DNA of 64,000 nucleotides from CAZABG01 sp964460985. Its GTDB lineage: Bacteria > Chlamydiota > Chlamydiia > Chlamydiales > Parachlamydiaceae. The DNA is taken from assembly GCA_964460985.1 (NCBI GenBank), contig CAYWQX010000005.1:28885-92884 (forward strand). The letters run 5' to 3'. Positions 38,801 through 40,886 of this stretch are shown here, one piece after another; position 1 is the stretch's first letter; each line of letters opens with the position of its first letter. The notes beneath the pieces are model-generated. The model saw only the letters and a list, made by a program, of their open reading frames with translations, searched no databases and was not told the DNA's origin. The position numbers and the translations under genes are program-made.

Positions 38801-38984
38801 ACTCGGCTGTTTGATGATTGCTATCATTTTGCTGTTTTTGCGCTTCCGCCTGTTTTTGGACTTGATGCTCCTGTTCTTGAGCGGCTGCCTGATTGGAAAT
38901 ATCTGCCGCTGCAGCGGCATCAAGGAGGATCCTTTCTTCCAGGGGTATGATTCTTAAAGGGACTCCGCCTTGATCATTCTTCAT
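8892..38984 (-). CDS. Giant cadherin/Ig-like repeat surface protein (10,030 residues)
   Basis: One uninterrupted frame of 30 kb. Order of parts: residues 1-30 with a LEPR-XLL-like motif (IPLEERILLDAAAAADIS); ~30-95 Gln/Ser-rich linker; ~98-277 a DUF4347-type domain (VKVIVLSSQVKN, RIDLLACNVASDQAGLDLVKHL, NWTLEEGNIDAKVTYFNASQ); ~280-710 eight or nine ELWKSDGT repeats; one cadherin-like domain; then about 72 Ig/cadherin-like repeats of ~124 residues to ~9690; one more cadherin-like domain; and a ~240-residue tail. Repeats carry conserved NED, D.D..TVTLTATNG and NYNGSAS motifs, and the DxD pairs suggest calcium binding. No GGxGxD (RTX) nonapeptides are seen in the tail. There is no Sec signal, so type I-like export is expected. 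The start overlaps the TolC-type gene by ATGA. Likely role: adhesin or surface filament. Confidence 0.93.
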   Translation of the reverse strand: MKNDQGGVPLRIIPLEERILLDAAAAADISNQAAAQEQEHQVQKQAEAQKQQNDSNHQTAESKQSGSESQNQQSEKNAPQALGDSDHGSDALQTNKEPVKVIVLSSQVKNVDILAQSTRDDVKIVTYDASKSSLEDIYQQISDKLGGQKADSIAFVSYGSDAEFSLTASKTMSMQGLESDAQLQTFWKDVSSLVKNEGRIDLLACNVASDQAGLDLVKHLDTFIDDTSSGHFVSIAASTDLTGSELLGGNWTLEEGNIDAKVTYFNASQLDNWVGVLDNTVYLVNDIVSGTGSSNPVNFRDVDGTLFFTATDSTNGTELWKTDGTAAGTVLVKDINTGTANSSPSNLTNVNGTLFFTATTASNGVELWKSDGTADGTVLVKDIRSGTSSASPTSLTNVNGTLFFAANNSTNGVELWKSDGTSNGTVIVKDIRSGSGSSSPANFLAIGNTLYFTANDGSKGVELWKSDGTSNGTVLVKDIRSSGSSSSSPTALTNVNGTLYFLATTSNEGQELWKSDGTSSGTVLVRDINTGATGSSAGSLTAVDNLLYFRATTTAEGSELWRSDGTSAGTYIVRDIISGTTGSTPSNLVNNNGVLYFTAGSSTSTNIELFKSDGTSGGTVLVKEISATGSSGAANLIAYNGLVYFTATNGSNGTELWVSDGTSAGTLMVKDILSGSSGSSPASLTISGSTLYFSANTGTGTGATGRELWGYNPTNSDPTVGDKTYNATEDAVLTVNSSSGLMAGVSDAETPNSVFIAGWTNPSNGTLNYLNSDGSFQYTPNANFNGTDTFTYTLNDGTGGTFTKTVTLSVGAVNDAPVLSYPTSLSVNEDTSIALSGSNKIQLSDIDGSSGNYQIILTATNGLLTLGSISGLTFTNGDGVADGSMTFTGTISDINASLLTLSFQGSADFSGSASLQIIANDLGNIGSGGALTDTETVSITVNAVNDAPINQVPSSQSVNEDTALIFSSSLGRQISVSDAENSTLTVTLTATNGVITLSQLTGLSFSSGDGTADSLMTFSGTSSQINAALNGLSFTPTPNFSGSASLNIMTSDGTLSDNDTIAITVNSVNDAPINNLPAAQTIAEEGTLSFNATNGNQISISDVDNTTSTVTLTVANGTLTLATKTGLTFSTGNGTSNSIMVFSGSVSNINAALNTLSYNPTTNFSGTDTLQISSSDGLTNTTDNLTINVTNVNDAPIATGPSLNQTVSEDTALIFSTANNNAFTVADVDNSNLTVTLTAVSGQISLASTTGLNFSVGNGTNNSSMTFSGASSAINAALNGMSFIGSPNYNGSASVQLSVSDGEFNDSKTAVINITAVNDAPVNTVPVAQVVNEDTTLVFSSANSNAISINDIDNSNATVTLTATNGALTLSSLTGLTFTTGDGTLDGTMTFSGTQSAINTALNGLQFIPTANYNGSASIQISTNDGFTTDTDSINITISAVNDAPINTVPVAQVVNEDTTLVFSSANSNAIAINDVDSNSVTVTLTSSNGVLSLSRTTGLSFSNGDGASDAAMTFTGTQANINAALNGLQFIPSANYNGSASVQIVTTDGTLTDTDTVNINIAAVNDAPINTVPVAQVVSEDTTLVFSSANSNAISINDIDNTNVTVTLTATNGALTLSGITGLTFTAGDGTSDGTMTFSGTQSAINTALNGLQFIPTANYNGSASVQIVTNDGSTTDTDNINITINAVNDAPVNSVPVAQVVNEDTTLVFSSANSNAISINDVDNTNVIVTLTATNGALTLNGTTGLTFTAGDGTADGTMTFSGSQSAINTALNGLQFIPTANYNGSASVQIVTNDGSTTDTDNINITINAVNDAPVNTVPVAQVVSEDTTLVFSSANSNAISINDVDNTNVTVTLTSTNGALTLSRITGLSFSAGDGTSDSSMTFSGTQANINAALNGLQFIPATNYNGSASIQIVTNDGSTTDTDNINITVNAVNDAPVNSVPVAQMVNEDTTLVFSTANSNAISLSDVDNTTVTVTLTATNGALTLNGTTGLTFTAGDGTSDGTMTFTGTQSAINTALNGLQFIPTANYNGSASVQIVTNDGSTNDTDNINITINAVNDAPVNSVPVAQVVNEDTTLVFSTANSNAVSINDVDNTNVTVTLTATNGALTLSGITGLTFTAGDGTSDGTMTFSGTQSAINTALNGLQFIPTANYNGSASVQIITNDGSITDTDNINITVNAVNDAPVNTVPGAQTVNEDTPLVFNGNISINDVDSSIVTVTLNATNGVLTLSGITGLSFTAGDGTSDSTMTFSGTQGNINAALNGLTFLPSSNYNGSASIQVVTTDGSITDTDNININVSAVNDAPVNSIPVTQIVNEDTPLVFSSANSNAITVSDVDTGSVTVTLTAANGVLTLGSITGLTFQTGDGTSDGTMKFTGTQAAVNSAMNGLQFIPAANYNGSASLQVITTDGSLTDTDTININITPVNDNPVNTVPVAQVVNEDTPLVFSTANSNAISLSDVDNTTVTVTLTATNGALTLNGTTGLTFTAGDGTSDGTMTFTGTQSAINTALNGLQFIPTTNYNGSASVQIVTNDGSSTDTDSVNITINAVNDAPVNSVPVAQVVNEDTTLVFSTANSNAISLNDVDNTTLTVNLTATNGALTLNGTTGLTFTAGDGTSDSTMTFTGTQSAINTALNGLQFIPTANYNGSASIQIVTNDSSITDTDNVNITVNPVNDAPINTVPIAQVVNEDTTLIFSTANSNAISLSDVDNTSVTVTLTATNGTLTLNGITGLNFSNGDGTSDGTMTFSGTQANINAALNGLQFIPTANYNGSASIQIVTNDGSITDTDNINITVNPVNDAPINTVPVAQVVNEDTTLIFSTANSNTISINDIDNSNVTVTLTATNGALTLNGITGLTFTAGDGTSDGTMTFIGTQSAINTALNGLQFIPTANYNGPASVQIMTNDGSTTDTDNVNIAVNAVNDTPVNSVPVAQVVNEDTTLVFSTANSNAISLSDVDNTTVTVTLTATNGALTLNGTTGLTFTAGDGTSDGTMTFTGTQSAINTALNGLQFISTANYNGSASVQIVTNDGSTTDTDNINITVNAVNDAPVNTVPGAQTVNEDTPLVFNGNISINDVDSSTVTVTLTATNGALSLSRITGLSFTTGDGTTDSTMTFSGTQANINAALNGLTFLPISNYNGSASIQVLTTDGSITDTDNINITVNPVNDAPLNTVPVTQVVNEDTTLVFSSANSNAITVSDVDTGSVTVTLTAANGVLTLGSITGLTFQTGDGTSDGTMKFTGSQAAVNTALNGLQFIPAANYNGSASLQVITTDGSLTDTDTININITPVNDNPVNTIPVAQVVNEDTTLVFSTSNSNAISLSDVDNTTVTVTLTAINGSLTLNGITGLTFTAGDGSSDGTMTFSGTQSAINTALNGLQFLPNSNFNGSASVQLTTTDGSLTDTDNINITVNPVNDAPINTVPVAQMVNEDTTLIFSTANSNAISINDIDNSNATVTLTATNGVLTLSRITGLTFTAGDGSSDGTMTFSGTQANINAALNGLQFTPTTNYNGSASVQIVTNDGSTTDTDNVNIAVNAVNDTPINSLPEAQTISEDTPLVFNGNLSINDVDSPTVTVTLTATNGALTLSGTSGLIFLEGSGSSDTTMTFTGTQANINAALNGLIFQPKENYNGSASIQVVTTDGSLSDSGLINIQVEAVNDDPINTIPVSQTVDAGKTLSFSLANSNPITLTDIDSEVVTVTLTATNGSLTINRVPGVEIDSLSGETLYFTGKIADVNNALNTLLFTTSDKNTGSASIQIETNDGKLSDSDIIHIDIQDAKALYNNVPVSQVIDKDTNLVFSSETANAISIINVTQERIEVTLSATNGTLEIGNQEGVEVTINRDGSFTLIGGSKEINKTLHSLTFRPSENYTGSASVTISTSDGKQSDTDTINIYINEPNRALINTVPSAQFMYEDSELAFSDKNGNTISLQYEGREEVIVTLTATNGSLILSDFKNIEILAGDKEGSSITLKGFAADINSALQSLTFTGLSDFNGSASLQIVTQTEGYQDVDNINIQIEAVNDAPVNQVPVAQSMSEDTPLVFSTANSNAITLADIDNTEITVQLIATNGLLTLGSTEGITFLEGNGSSNSVMQFSGTSTSINNALNGLSFLPNSNYNGSASLSITTSDGELSSTDVVDITVNPVNDAPINSVPVAQVVNEDTALVFSIANSNAISLNDVDNTTVTVTLAATNGALTLSRTTGLTFSAGDGTSDGTMTFSGTQVNINAALNGLQFIPTANYNGSASVQIITNDGSITDTDNINITVNAVNDAPVNSVPVAQVVNEDTPLVFSTANSNAISLNDVDSTNVTVTLNATNGALTLSRITGLTFTAGDGTSDGTMTFSGTQANINAALNGLQFIPNANYNGSASLQIITNDGSITDTDNINITVNAVNDAPINTIPGAQTVNEDTPLIFNGNISINDIDNSTVTVTLTATNGALTLSRITGLSFTAGDGTSDSTMTFTGTQANINAALNGLTFLPSANYNGSASIQVVTTDGSITDTDNINITVNAVNDAPVNSVPVTQVVNEDTPLVFSSANSNAITVSDVDTGSVTVTLTATNGLLTLGNLTGLTFQTGDGISDGTMKFIGSQAAVNTALNGLQFIPAANYNGSASLQVITTDGSLTDTDTININITPVNDNPVNSVSVAQVLNEDTTLVFSTANSNAISLSDVDNTIVTVTLTATNGTLTLNGTTGLTFTAGDGTSDGTMTFTGTQSAINTALNGLSLLPNSNFNGSASVQITTTDGSLTDTDSINITVNPVNDAPINTIPVAQVVNEDTPLVFSNANSNAISLNDVDNTTVTVTLTATNGALTLNGITGLTFTAGDGTNDGTMTFTGTQSAINTALNGLQFIPTANYNGSASVQIVTNDGSTTDTDNINITVNAVNDAPVNTVPGAQTVNEDTPLVFNGNISINDVDSSTVTVTLTATNGALSLSRITGLSFTTGDGTTDSTMTFSGTQANINAALNGLQFIPTANYNGSASIQVVTTDGSITDTDNINITVNAVNDAPVNSVPVTQVVNEDTPLVFSSANSNAITVSDVDTGSVTVTLTATNGLLTLGNLTGLTFQTGDGISDGTMKFIGSQAAVNTALNGLQFIPAANYNGSASLQVITTDGSLTDTDTININITPVNDNPVNSVSVAQVLNEDTTLVFSTANSNAISLSDVDNTIVTVTLTATNGTLTLNGTTGLTFTAGDGTSDGTMTFTGTQSAINTALNGLQFTPIANYNGSASVQIVTNDGSTNDTDNINITVNAVNDAPVNSVPVAQVVNEDTTLVFSTANSNTISINDVDNSTVTVTLSATNGALTLNGTTGLTFTAGDGTSDSTMTFNGTQSAINAALNGLQFIPNVNYNGSASVQIVANDGATTDTDNINITVNAINDAPINTVPVAQVVNEDTTLIFSGANSNAITVSDVDNGSVTVTLTATNGFLTLNGTTGLTFTIGDGTSDGTMTFTGTQSAINTALNGLQFIPTANYNGSASVQIVTNDGSITDTDNINITINAVNDAPVNSVPVAQVVNEDTTLVFSTANSNAISINDVDNSTVTVTLSATNGVLTLNGTTGLNLTTGDGIADGTITFSGTQTTINNALNGLQFLPNSNYNGSASIQIITTDGSITDTDNINITVNAVNDTPINTVPVAQTVNEDTPLVFNGNISINDIDNSTVTVTLTATNGALTLSRITGLSFTTGDGTSDSTMTFSGTQANINAALNGLTFLPNSNYNGSASIQVVTTDGSLTDTDNINISVNAVNDAPVNSIPVAQVINEDTPLVFSSVNSNAITLNDVDNTNVMVTLTATNGALTLNGFTGLTFTAGDGTSDASMTFSGTQTAINNALNGLQFIPNSNFNGSASVQITTTDGSLTDTDSISITVNPVNDAPINSVPVAQVVNEDTTLVFSTSNSNAISLSDVDNTTVTVTLTAINGSLTLNGITGLTFTAGDGISDGTMTFSGTQANINAALNGLQFIPTANYNGSASVQIITNDGSITDTDNINITVNAVNDAPVNSVPVAQVVNEDTALVFSSANSNAISINDIDNSNVTVTLTATNGALTLNGTTGLTFTAGDGTSDGTMTFSGTQTAINTALNGLQFIPTANYNGSASLQIITNDGSITDTDNINITVNAVNDAPVNSVPVAQVVNEDTPLIFSTVNSNSISINDIDNTTVSVTLTATNGALTLNGTTGLTFTAGDGTSDGTMTFSGTQTAINTALNGLQFIPTANYNGSASLQIITNDGSITDTDNINITVNAVNDAPVNCVPVAQVVNEDTPLIFSTANSNAISLDDVDNTTVTVTLTATNGVLTLNGTTGLIFTNGDGASDSTMTFTGIQSAINQALNGLQFSPTANYNGSASVQIVTNDGSITDTDNINITVNAVNDAPVNSVPVAQVVNEDTTLVFSNANSNAISLNDVDNTIVIVTLSATNGALTLNGTAGLTFTVGDGTSDEMMTFSGTQTAINTALNGLQFSPTANYNGSASVQIVTNDGSITDTDNINITVNAVNDTPINTVPEAQTVSEDTPLIFNGNISINDVDSTSVTVTLTATNGALTLSRTTGLTFTAGDGISDSTMTFTGTQTNINAALNGLTFLPNSNYNGSASVQIVTTDGSLTDTDNINITVHAVNDTPINTIPVAQITNEDTALIFSSANSNAITISDVDSVSVTVTLTATNGILSLGSLTGLTFETGNGTSDGTMTFTGTQAAINTALNGLQFIPTANYNGSASIQVVTTDGSLTDSDTISITINPVNDSPINSVPVAQVVNEDTALIFSTANSNAISLSDVDSSTVTVTLTATNGDLTLNGTTGLTFIAGDGTSDGTMTFSGTQTAINTALNGLSFLPNSNYNGSASVQIITTDGSLTDIHSINITVNPVNDTPLNTVPVAQVVNEDTALVFSTANSNALAVNDIDNESITVTLTATNGSISLNGTTGLIFTAGDGESDSTMTFNGTQAAINRALNGLSFIPNSNYNGPASVQMITTDGILSDIDNVNITINPINDAPFNQVPVAQTVNEDTPLIFSQANGNALRLTDIDSPVVTVTLNATNGLISLSGISGLTFSQGDGESDQTVTFSGNQNDINAALEGLQFTPAENYNGSASLQMITQDGSLTDIDSVNILVIPVNDVPINQVPQAQFINEDTELVFSSIHSNAITLMDIDSPTVTVTLTATHGVLSLSGISGLSFSDGDGLSDSTMTFTGTPSAINQALNGLKFLGSTDYNGSASIQIITNDGSLTDIDNINITINPVNDTPINLVPQAQVVDEDTPLIFSSVHSNAITVSDVDNVTVTVTLTSTNGHLSLNGITGLTFLRGSGTNDESMTFSGSQSAINQALNGLKFIGRENYNGSASVQINSTDGFMTDTSSVNITINPVNDTPYNRVPVAQVMNEDSTLVFSQATSNAITINDVDNANVTVTLTTTNGFLTLSSTSGLTFQAGDGVSDTAMTFSGTKEFINTALDGLQYTPISNYNGPASIQIVTTDGELIDTDNINIAINAINDQPFNTVPASLSISEETPLFFTGSNLISVADVDNSELTVTLNANNGTLTLSQITGLTFITGDGTSDSSMTFSGSSTNINNALNGMKFLGVSDYNGSASVQIITSDGELTDIDNINITITPVNDAPLNTVPVAQMVDEDTPLIFSQSQSNAISIADVDNSLLTVTLTATQGALSLSSVAGLSFTVGDGTFDTTMTFSGASSDINHALNGLVFLANKDFNGEASLHISTTDGTLTDSETVNITVNPVNDSPINSVPVAQVINEDSILTFSSVFSNQISINDVDSPIVTVTLTATNGDITLNGTSGLTFTSGDGVSDETMTFLGTQADINTALNGLKFLGKENYTGSSSLQITTYDGALTDSDSINIHITPVNDAPINNLPVAQVVSEDTPLVFPGTLSISDVDSPLVTVTLTATHGTLSLSQIAGLFFTEGDGASDTTMTFTGTQRDINSALNGLEFLGQENYHGSASIQIMTQDGDLTDTGNINIHITPVNDNPIQILPTLETTDEDTPLLFAGTVQVADIDSPVLTVTLTATNGSLTLSQMNDLQFAIGDGASDTTMTFTGTREDINTALNGLRFNPNENYHGSASIQMTTTDGFLSDTGNINIIINPVNDAPFNLVPVAQSVVEDGTLVFSSLNSNSIQIKDVDSPIVTITITATNGSLTLSQLTGLTFINGKGADDSTMTFSGSQANVNAALNGLQFTPETNYNGFSTLQITTNDGTLTDTSLVNIQVEAVNDTPINNLPAAQVVSEDTALIFSTAHSNAISLSDVDSSELTVTLTSTHGTLSLSGILGLTFTVGDGISDSTMTFSGSLTAINTALNGLSFMPLSNYNGSSSIEIVSTDGSLTDTQLLNITVLPVNDTPFNQVPQAQIVNEDTALIFSSANLNAITLEDVDSLAVTVTLSASNGNLTLSGIEGLTFLSGDGISDSTMTFSGSLSAINRALDGLQYMPDQDYNGPSSIQIITSDGTLTDTSNINITVTPVNDSPVISVPVAQVVNEDSELVFSSANSNLISITDIDSSEWTVTLTATNGSLTLNGITHLTFIEGDGLSDSTMTFKGSPSDINLALDGLVFAPSSDYNGSSLIQVVSSDGTLTDIKNINLSVNAVNDSPVNNVPVAQIVSEDTPLIFSSANANAISIIDIDSPIVTVTLNAANGTLSLNSLEGLNFTVGDGLNNTSMTFSGTLADINQALEGLRFLPDSNYNGSASIQIITNDGSLTETSQVNISVHAVNDHPVNTVPSAQTVNEDTPLIFSQQNSNAISLSDVDNPSITVTLTATNGSLTLNGITGLTFTAGDGYSDNTMTFTGSKEDINRALEGLEFLPNRNFNGSSSLQISTSDGEFTDVDHINIQVNAVNDAPVHQIPGPQVTNEDTSIVIPINVSDIDSDEVTIQLATQHGSITLNGTQGLTFVNGQNDSSTMTFSGTLESVNQALSGLKFNPDLNYNGTTSLQITSDDGNLSTLSSIDITINAVNDAPINTIPVSQIVQEDQTLVFSSSHLNAITINDVDSPVITVTLTAQNGLLTLAGTTGLTFIAGDGISDQTMRISGSKEAVNLALNGLTFDPVQDYNGPAQIQITTEDGALEDISTILIDVTAQNDQPVQSLPQSQSVNEDVSLIFSTSNGNAISVLDIDSSSVTVTLTSTNGLLTLNGLSGLTFTKGDGTLDSTMTFSGSLLAINTALNGLAFNANPDFEGSASLSVTTTDGSLTDTGLINIHVNAVNDAPFSIIPSLQAVQEDTTLIFSPENSNAIIVQDIDSSEVTVTLSASNGTLVLSQVSGIHFSAGTGSNDSTMTFTGNTADINLALDGLKFIPTKDYNGSAAIQVTVSDQNLSETKTINIQISPINDQPTSQVPSTQSTLEDTGIVFSQENGNALQVNDIDNTTLTVTLSAPDGKITLSGLEGLTFIQGTGTNDSTLIFSGTAFSINQALNGLLFTPGLNFNGSTTMEFTANDGDMTTQKFIPIDVNQVNDAPTLQVPGPQSSNEDTPLVFSDATQNPIYVEDIDNPILTVTLSVGSGTLTLGSLDGITILDNTAGNLAIRGSTQDINKALNGLTFRADANYNGDILLNIRTDDGDKSTLKSISIHLESVNDTPVNLIPAAQTINEDTSLIFSQANGNQIQITDIDGLTGDYKVTLISTHGKLTLSTLQGLTLLTGSGTGDSVMEITGSIQDINQALNGLKFDPTANYNGSAVISIQTQELSTDAMLSASDTIALTIHPINDAPLATDKSYSFVSGNQLQVSSEIGLLSGSSDVENNPLQSILVEQPKNGILILYTDGSFRYTPNANFSGVDTFTYKVTDGNGDSEVHTITLNVIQTAANNPLSLNISLTPKVEFVTLDETRNGIISTIPDIVQPKNTVVKLQDIQIPALNEAGAPSIKLITKPVHGEISQETGWKYQSTPGYIGKDSFVYSIQINGIVIIQHVTVDIRSSHNATNAIQEPFIAKGVDEALAYIGKMTQGAVTFSNVTPLAAMSQMVVKHEKENAVPSSQNDGLNAPDNDKIVNTVAAIAITMDPADLPEGISSFESTEGDTSTNLVLEALKKASQTKPPK
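23404..24047 (-). repeat. 644-bp segment repeated without visible differences at 24880-25523
   Basis: By eye this segment matches 24880-25523 at an offset of 1476 bases, which is four repeat units. The first mismatch on the left is at 23403 against 24879 and on the right at 24048 against 25524. This is a recent in-frame duplication or gene conversion inside the giant gene. Confidence 0.85.
24880..25523 (-). repeat. Second copy of the 644-bp segment at 23404-24047
   Basis: This is the partner of the 23404-24047 block, shifted by 1476 bases. Four whole domains separate the two, so reading frame and domain phase are kept. Confidence 0.85.
36810..38150 (-). repeat. ELWKSDGT repeat block near the giant protein N-terminus
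   Basis: Within the giant gene, residues about 280-710 hold eight clear copies and one decayed copy of a ~48-residue unit. The pattern is TLFFTAT...G.ELWKSDGT..GTVLVKDI.SG. This repeat is found next to surface domains in other large bacterial proteins and probably forms a beta-propeller-like head. The propeller fold is inference. Confidence 0.8.
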
Positions 38985-40381
38985 AAATCATTCCTCAGCT
39001 GATAGTGCATAGGGATGCCTAACGCATTATTGATAGCTTCTATAGAGGTCATTAAATTTCCATACTTTTCAAAGGCTGTCATTTCAGCTAAGAAAGCATC
39101 CGTTTTGAATCCTAAGAGATCCCCATCGTGAAACTCTCCTACCTTCTCAATGACTTTAGCATCCGATAATAACTTGGATTGGGCATCGGCATACTCTTTA
39201 GCGAGCTTCCAATTTTCTTCTGCATCGACATAAAGAAGGATAGCTAGCTGCAGCTGAGTGAGCACGCCAAGGGATAAAGCCACCCTATTTTTAATAACCA
39301 ATGTCCTTTGCTCTTCTGCCGTTTTCATATCGTAGTAGGCGGCAGGGATATTAAATAAATTATAAGTGACTTTTAAGCCGGCCTGCAGCCACTTATTGTA
39401 CACAAGAAACTTGTTGCTATCGAAATTGGTAGCTCCATAAAGACCTACGCTGGGAGCCATCAGAAGCGCTTGATTTCTGATCTCCTCGGTAAAGATCTTT
39501 TCTTCTAAGTCACGGCTATAAAGTTCAGGACGATTAAAAAGGGCTGTATCTTGAAGCTCTTCCCATTTGAAAGAAAATTCTCGGGGCATCTCCATCTCTT
39601 CAGGCACCAGTTTAAACGAATCGGCATCTTTAAACCCCATAAACTGGGCGAGCTGATTTTTGGCGGTGACAAAATCGCGGTGGAAGTCTTGAAGCTGAAG
39701 TTTAAGTTTAGAGAGCTGCGCGTCCATCTTCAGGGTTGGAACGGCAGGGATTGTTCCTTTCGTTGCAAAATATCTAAGCTTGTCTTGATATTCATTGATT
39801 TTTCGAATCAACTCCTCTGATTTTTCAACCCCTTTTTGAGCGAGCTGAGCCTTCCAATATGATTTTGTCACTTCCAAAACAACATTCTGGCTAAGTCTTC
39901 GGTATTCTAACTCCGCCATCAGCTCTTTGTTAGCCTCTTGCTTGGCTCGTCCGTAGCTGAGTCCAAAATCGAGTAAGTTCCAGGTATAGGTCAGATTGTA
40001 AGTCAAATCATGCTGCTCAGAGGATATACTGGGGGGAGCGGGCGGTTGATTGGTAAGCGATTGAGAGGAAGAGCCGGTATTGCGATTTCTTCCGTATTGC
40101 TCGCTGTTTAAGATGAGGCTAGGAAGAATTTTCCAGGTTGCGCTGGTAGCCATCTCCTGTTTGATGCGAACCTCTTGCTCTTTGACTTTGAGCTCCAGGT
40201 TTTGCTGTAAGGCAATTTCTATGATGTCATAGTATTTTAATGGTTTTTCGGGGATAGGGGTTCGATCAATTTCGAACGTATCCTCTTCCATTTTTTCGAG
40301 CCTTAAATAATCTCGATGCGGTGTCGCTGTCGGGCAGCAAGCAGTAAGAAATAAGCAGCTGAATATCAAACGGGATTTCAT
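38981..40381 (-). CDS. TolC-family outer-membrane efflux lipoprotein
   Basis: A 466-residue outer-membrane channel subunit. The leader MKSRLIFSCLFLTACC ends in a lipobox (L-T-A-C, Cys15 or 16), so the mature protein should be lipid-anchored like many TolC relatives. The body has two long alpha-helical hairpin halves; one half-repeat starts near YDIIEIALQQNLELKVKEQEVRIKQ and the other after NRPELYSRDLEEKIFTEEIRNQALL, matching the outer-membrane efflux family. Its stop overlaps the giant gene's ATG (ATGA), so channel and cargo are translationally coupled. I see no clear ribosome site upstream of the ATG. It starts 40 bases after the exported ndk gene and could be read from that operon. Its partners are probably the adaptors at 3169-8841. 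Confidence 0.9.
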   Translation of the reverse strand: MKSRLIFSCLFLTACCPTATPHRDYLRLEKMEEDTFEIDRTPIPEKPLKYYDIIEIALQQNLELKVKEQEVRIKQEMATSATWKILPSLILNSEQYGRNRNTGSSSQSLTNQPPAPPSISSEQHDLTYNLTYTWNLLDFGLSYGRAKQEANKELMAELEYRRLSQNVVLEVTKSYWKAQLAQKGVEKSEELIRKINEYQDKLRYFATKGTIPAVPTLKMDAQLSKLKLQLQDFHRDFVTAKNQLAQFMGFKDADSFKLVPEEMEMPREFSFKWEELQDTALFNRPELYSRDLEEKIFTEEIRNQALLMAPSVGLYGATNFDSNKFLVYNKWLQAGLKVTYNLFNIPAAYYDMKTAEEQRTLVIKNRVALSLGVLTQLQLAILLYVDAEENWKLAKEYADAQSKLLSDAKVIEKVGEFHDGDLLGFKTDAFLAEMTAFEKYGNLMTSIEAINNALGIPMHYQLRNDL

Positions 40382-40421
40382 ACACTACATATATGACAAT
40401 CCCGCCTAATAATCAAAAATT

Positions 40422-40886
40422 TTACTTTACGATGATCTCGTTTGGCTGAAAAAAGAATTTGATTTCGGAAGCAGCTGATTCTAAGCTATCTGAGCCATGC
40501 ACAGCATTTTCCGTCATCGATTTGGCAAAATCTTTGCGAATCGTTCCATCGGCTGCATTTTTATAGTTGGTTGCCCCCATGATATCCCGATTTTTTTGAA
40601 CGGCATTGTCGCCATCTAGCACCATGACAATGACAGGACCTGATGCCATGAAGGTTGTTAAATCTTCATAAAAAGGCTTGCCCTTATGAACCGCATAGAA
40701 CTCACCTGCTTGATCCTTAGTAAGTTGTACTTTTTTAATCGCCGCGATAGTGAGCCCGTTTTTTTCGAAACGATCAATGATTAAGCCCACATGACGATCC
40801 CTTACCGCGTCCGGTTTAATGATTGAAAGGGTTTGCTCTGCGAAGAGAGCAAGGGGGGCGAGAGCTAGCATGACCCATCTAAACAT
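40422..40886 (-). CDS. ndk: Nucleoside diphosphate kinase with N-terminal signal peptide
   Basis: A 154-residue Ndk that swaps phosphate between nucleoside tri- and diphosphates through a phosphohistidine. Catalytic motifs are complete: K24 in IIKPDAV, FYAVHKGKPFY, NRDIMGATN, GTIRKDF and the active His130 in ENAVHGSDS. Unlike a normal Ndk, which starts directly with the ERTLSIIKPDA strand, this one begins with a hydrophobic leader MFRWVMLALAPLALFA ending in Ala, a good Sec signal with likely cleavage after residue 16. A ribosome site (GGAG) lies 8 bases before the ATG. It overlaps the amidotransferase gene by 22 bases and is a paralogue of the cytoplasmic ndk at 41413. A periplasmic or secreted place of action is inferred from the leader. 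Confidence 0.88.
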   Translation of the reverse strand: MFRWVMLALAPLALFAEQTLSIIKPDAVRDRHVGLIIDRFEKNGLTIAAIKKVQLTKDQAGEFYAVHKGKPFYEDLTTFMASGPVIVMVLDGDNAVQKNRDIMGATNYKNAADGTIRKDFAKSMTENAVHGSDSLESAASEIKFFFQPNEIIVK

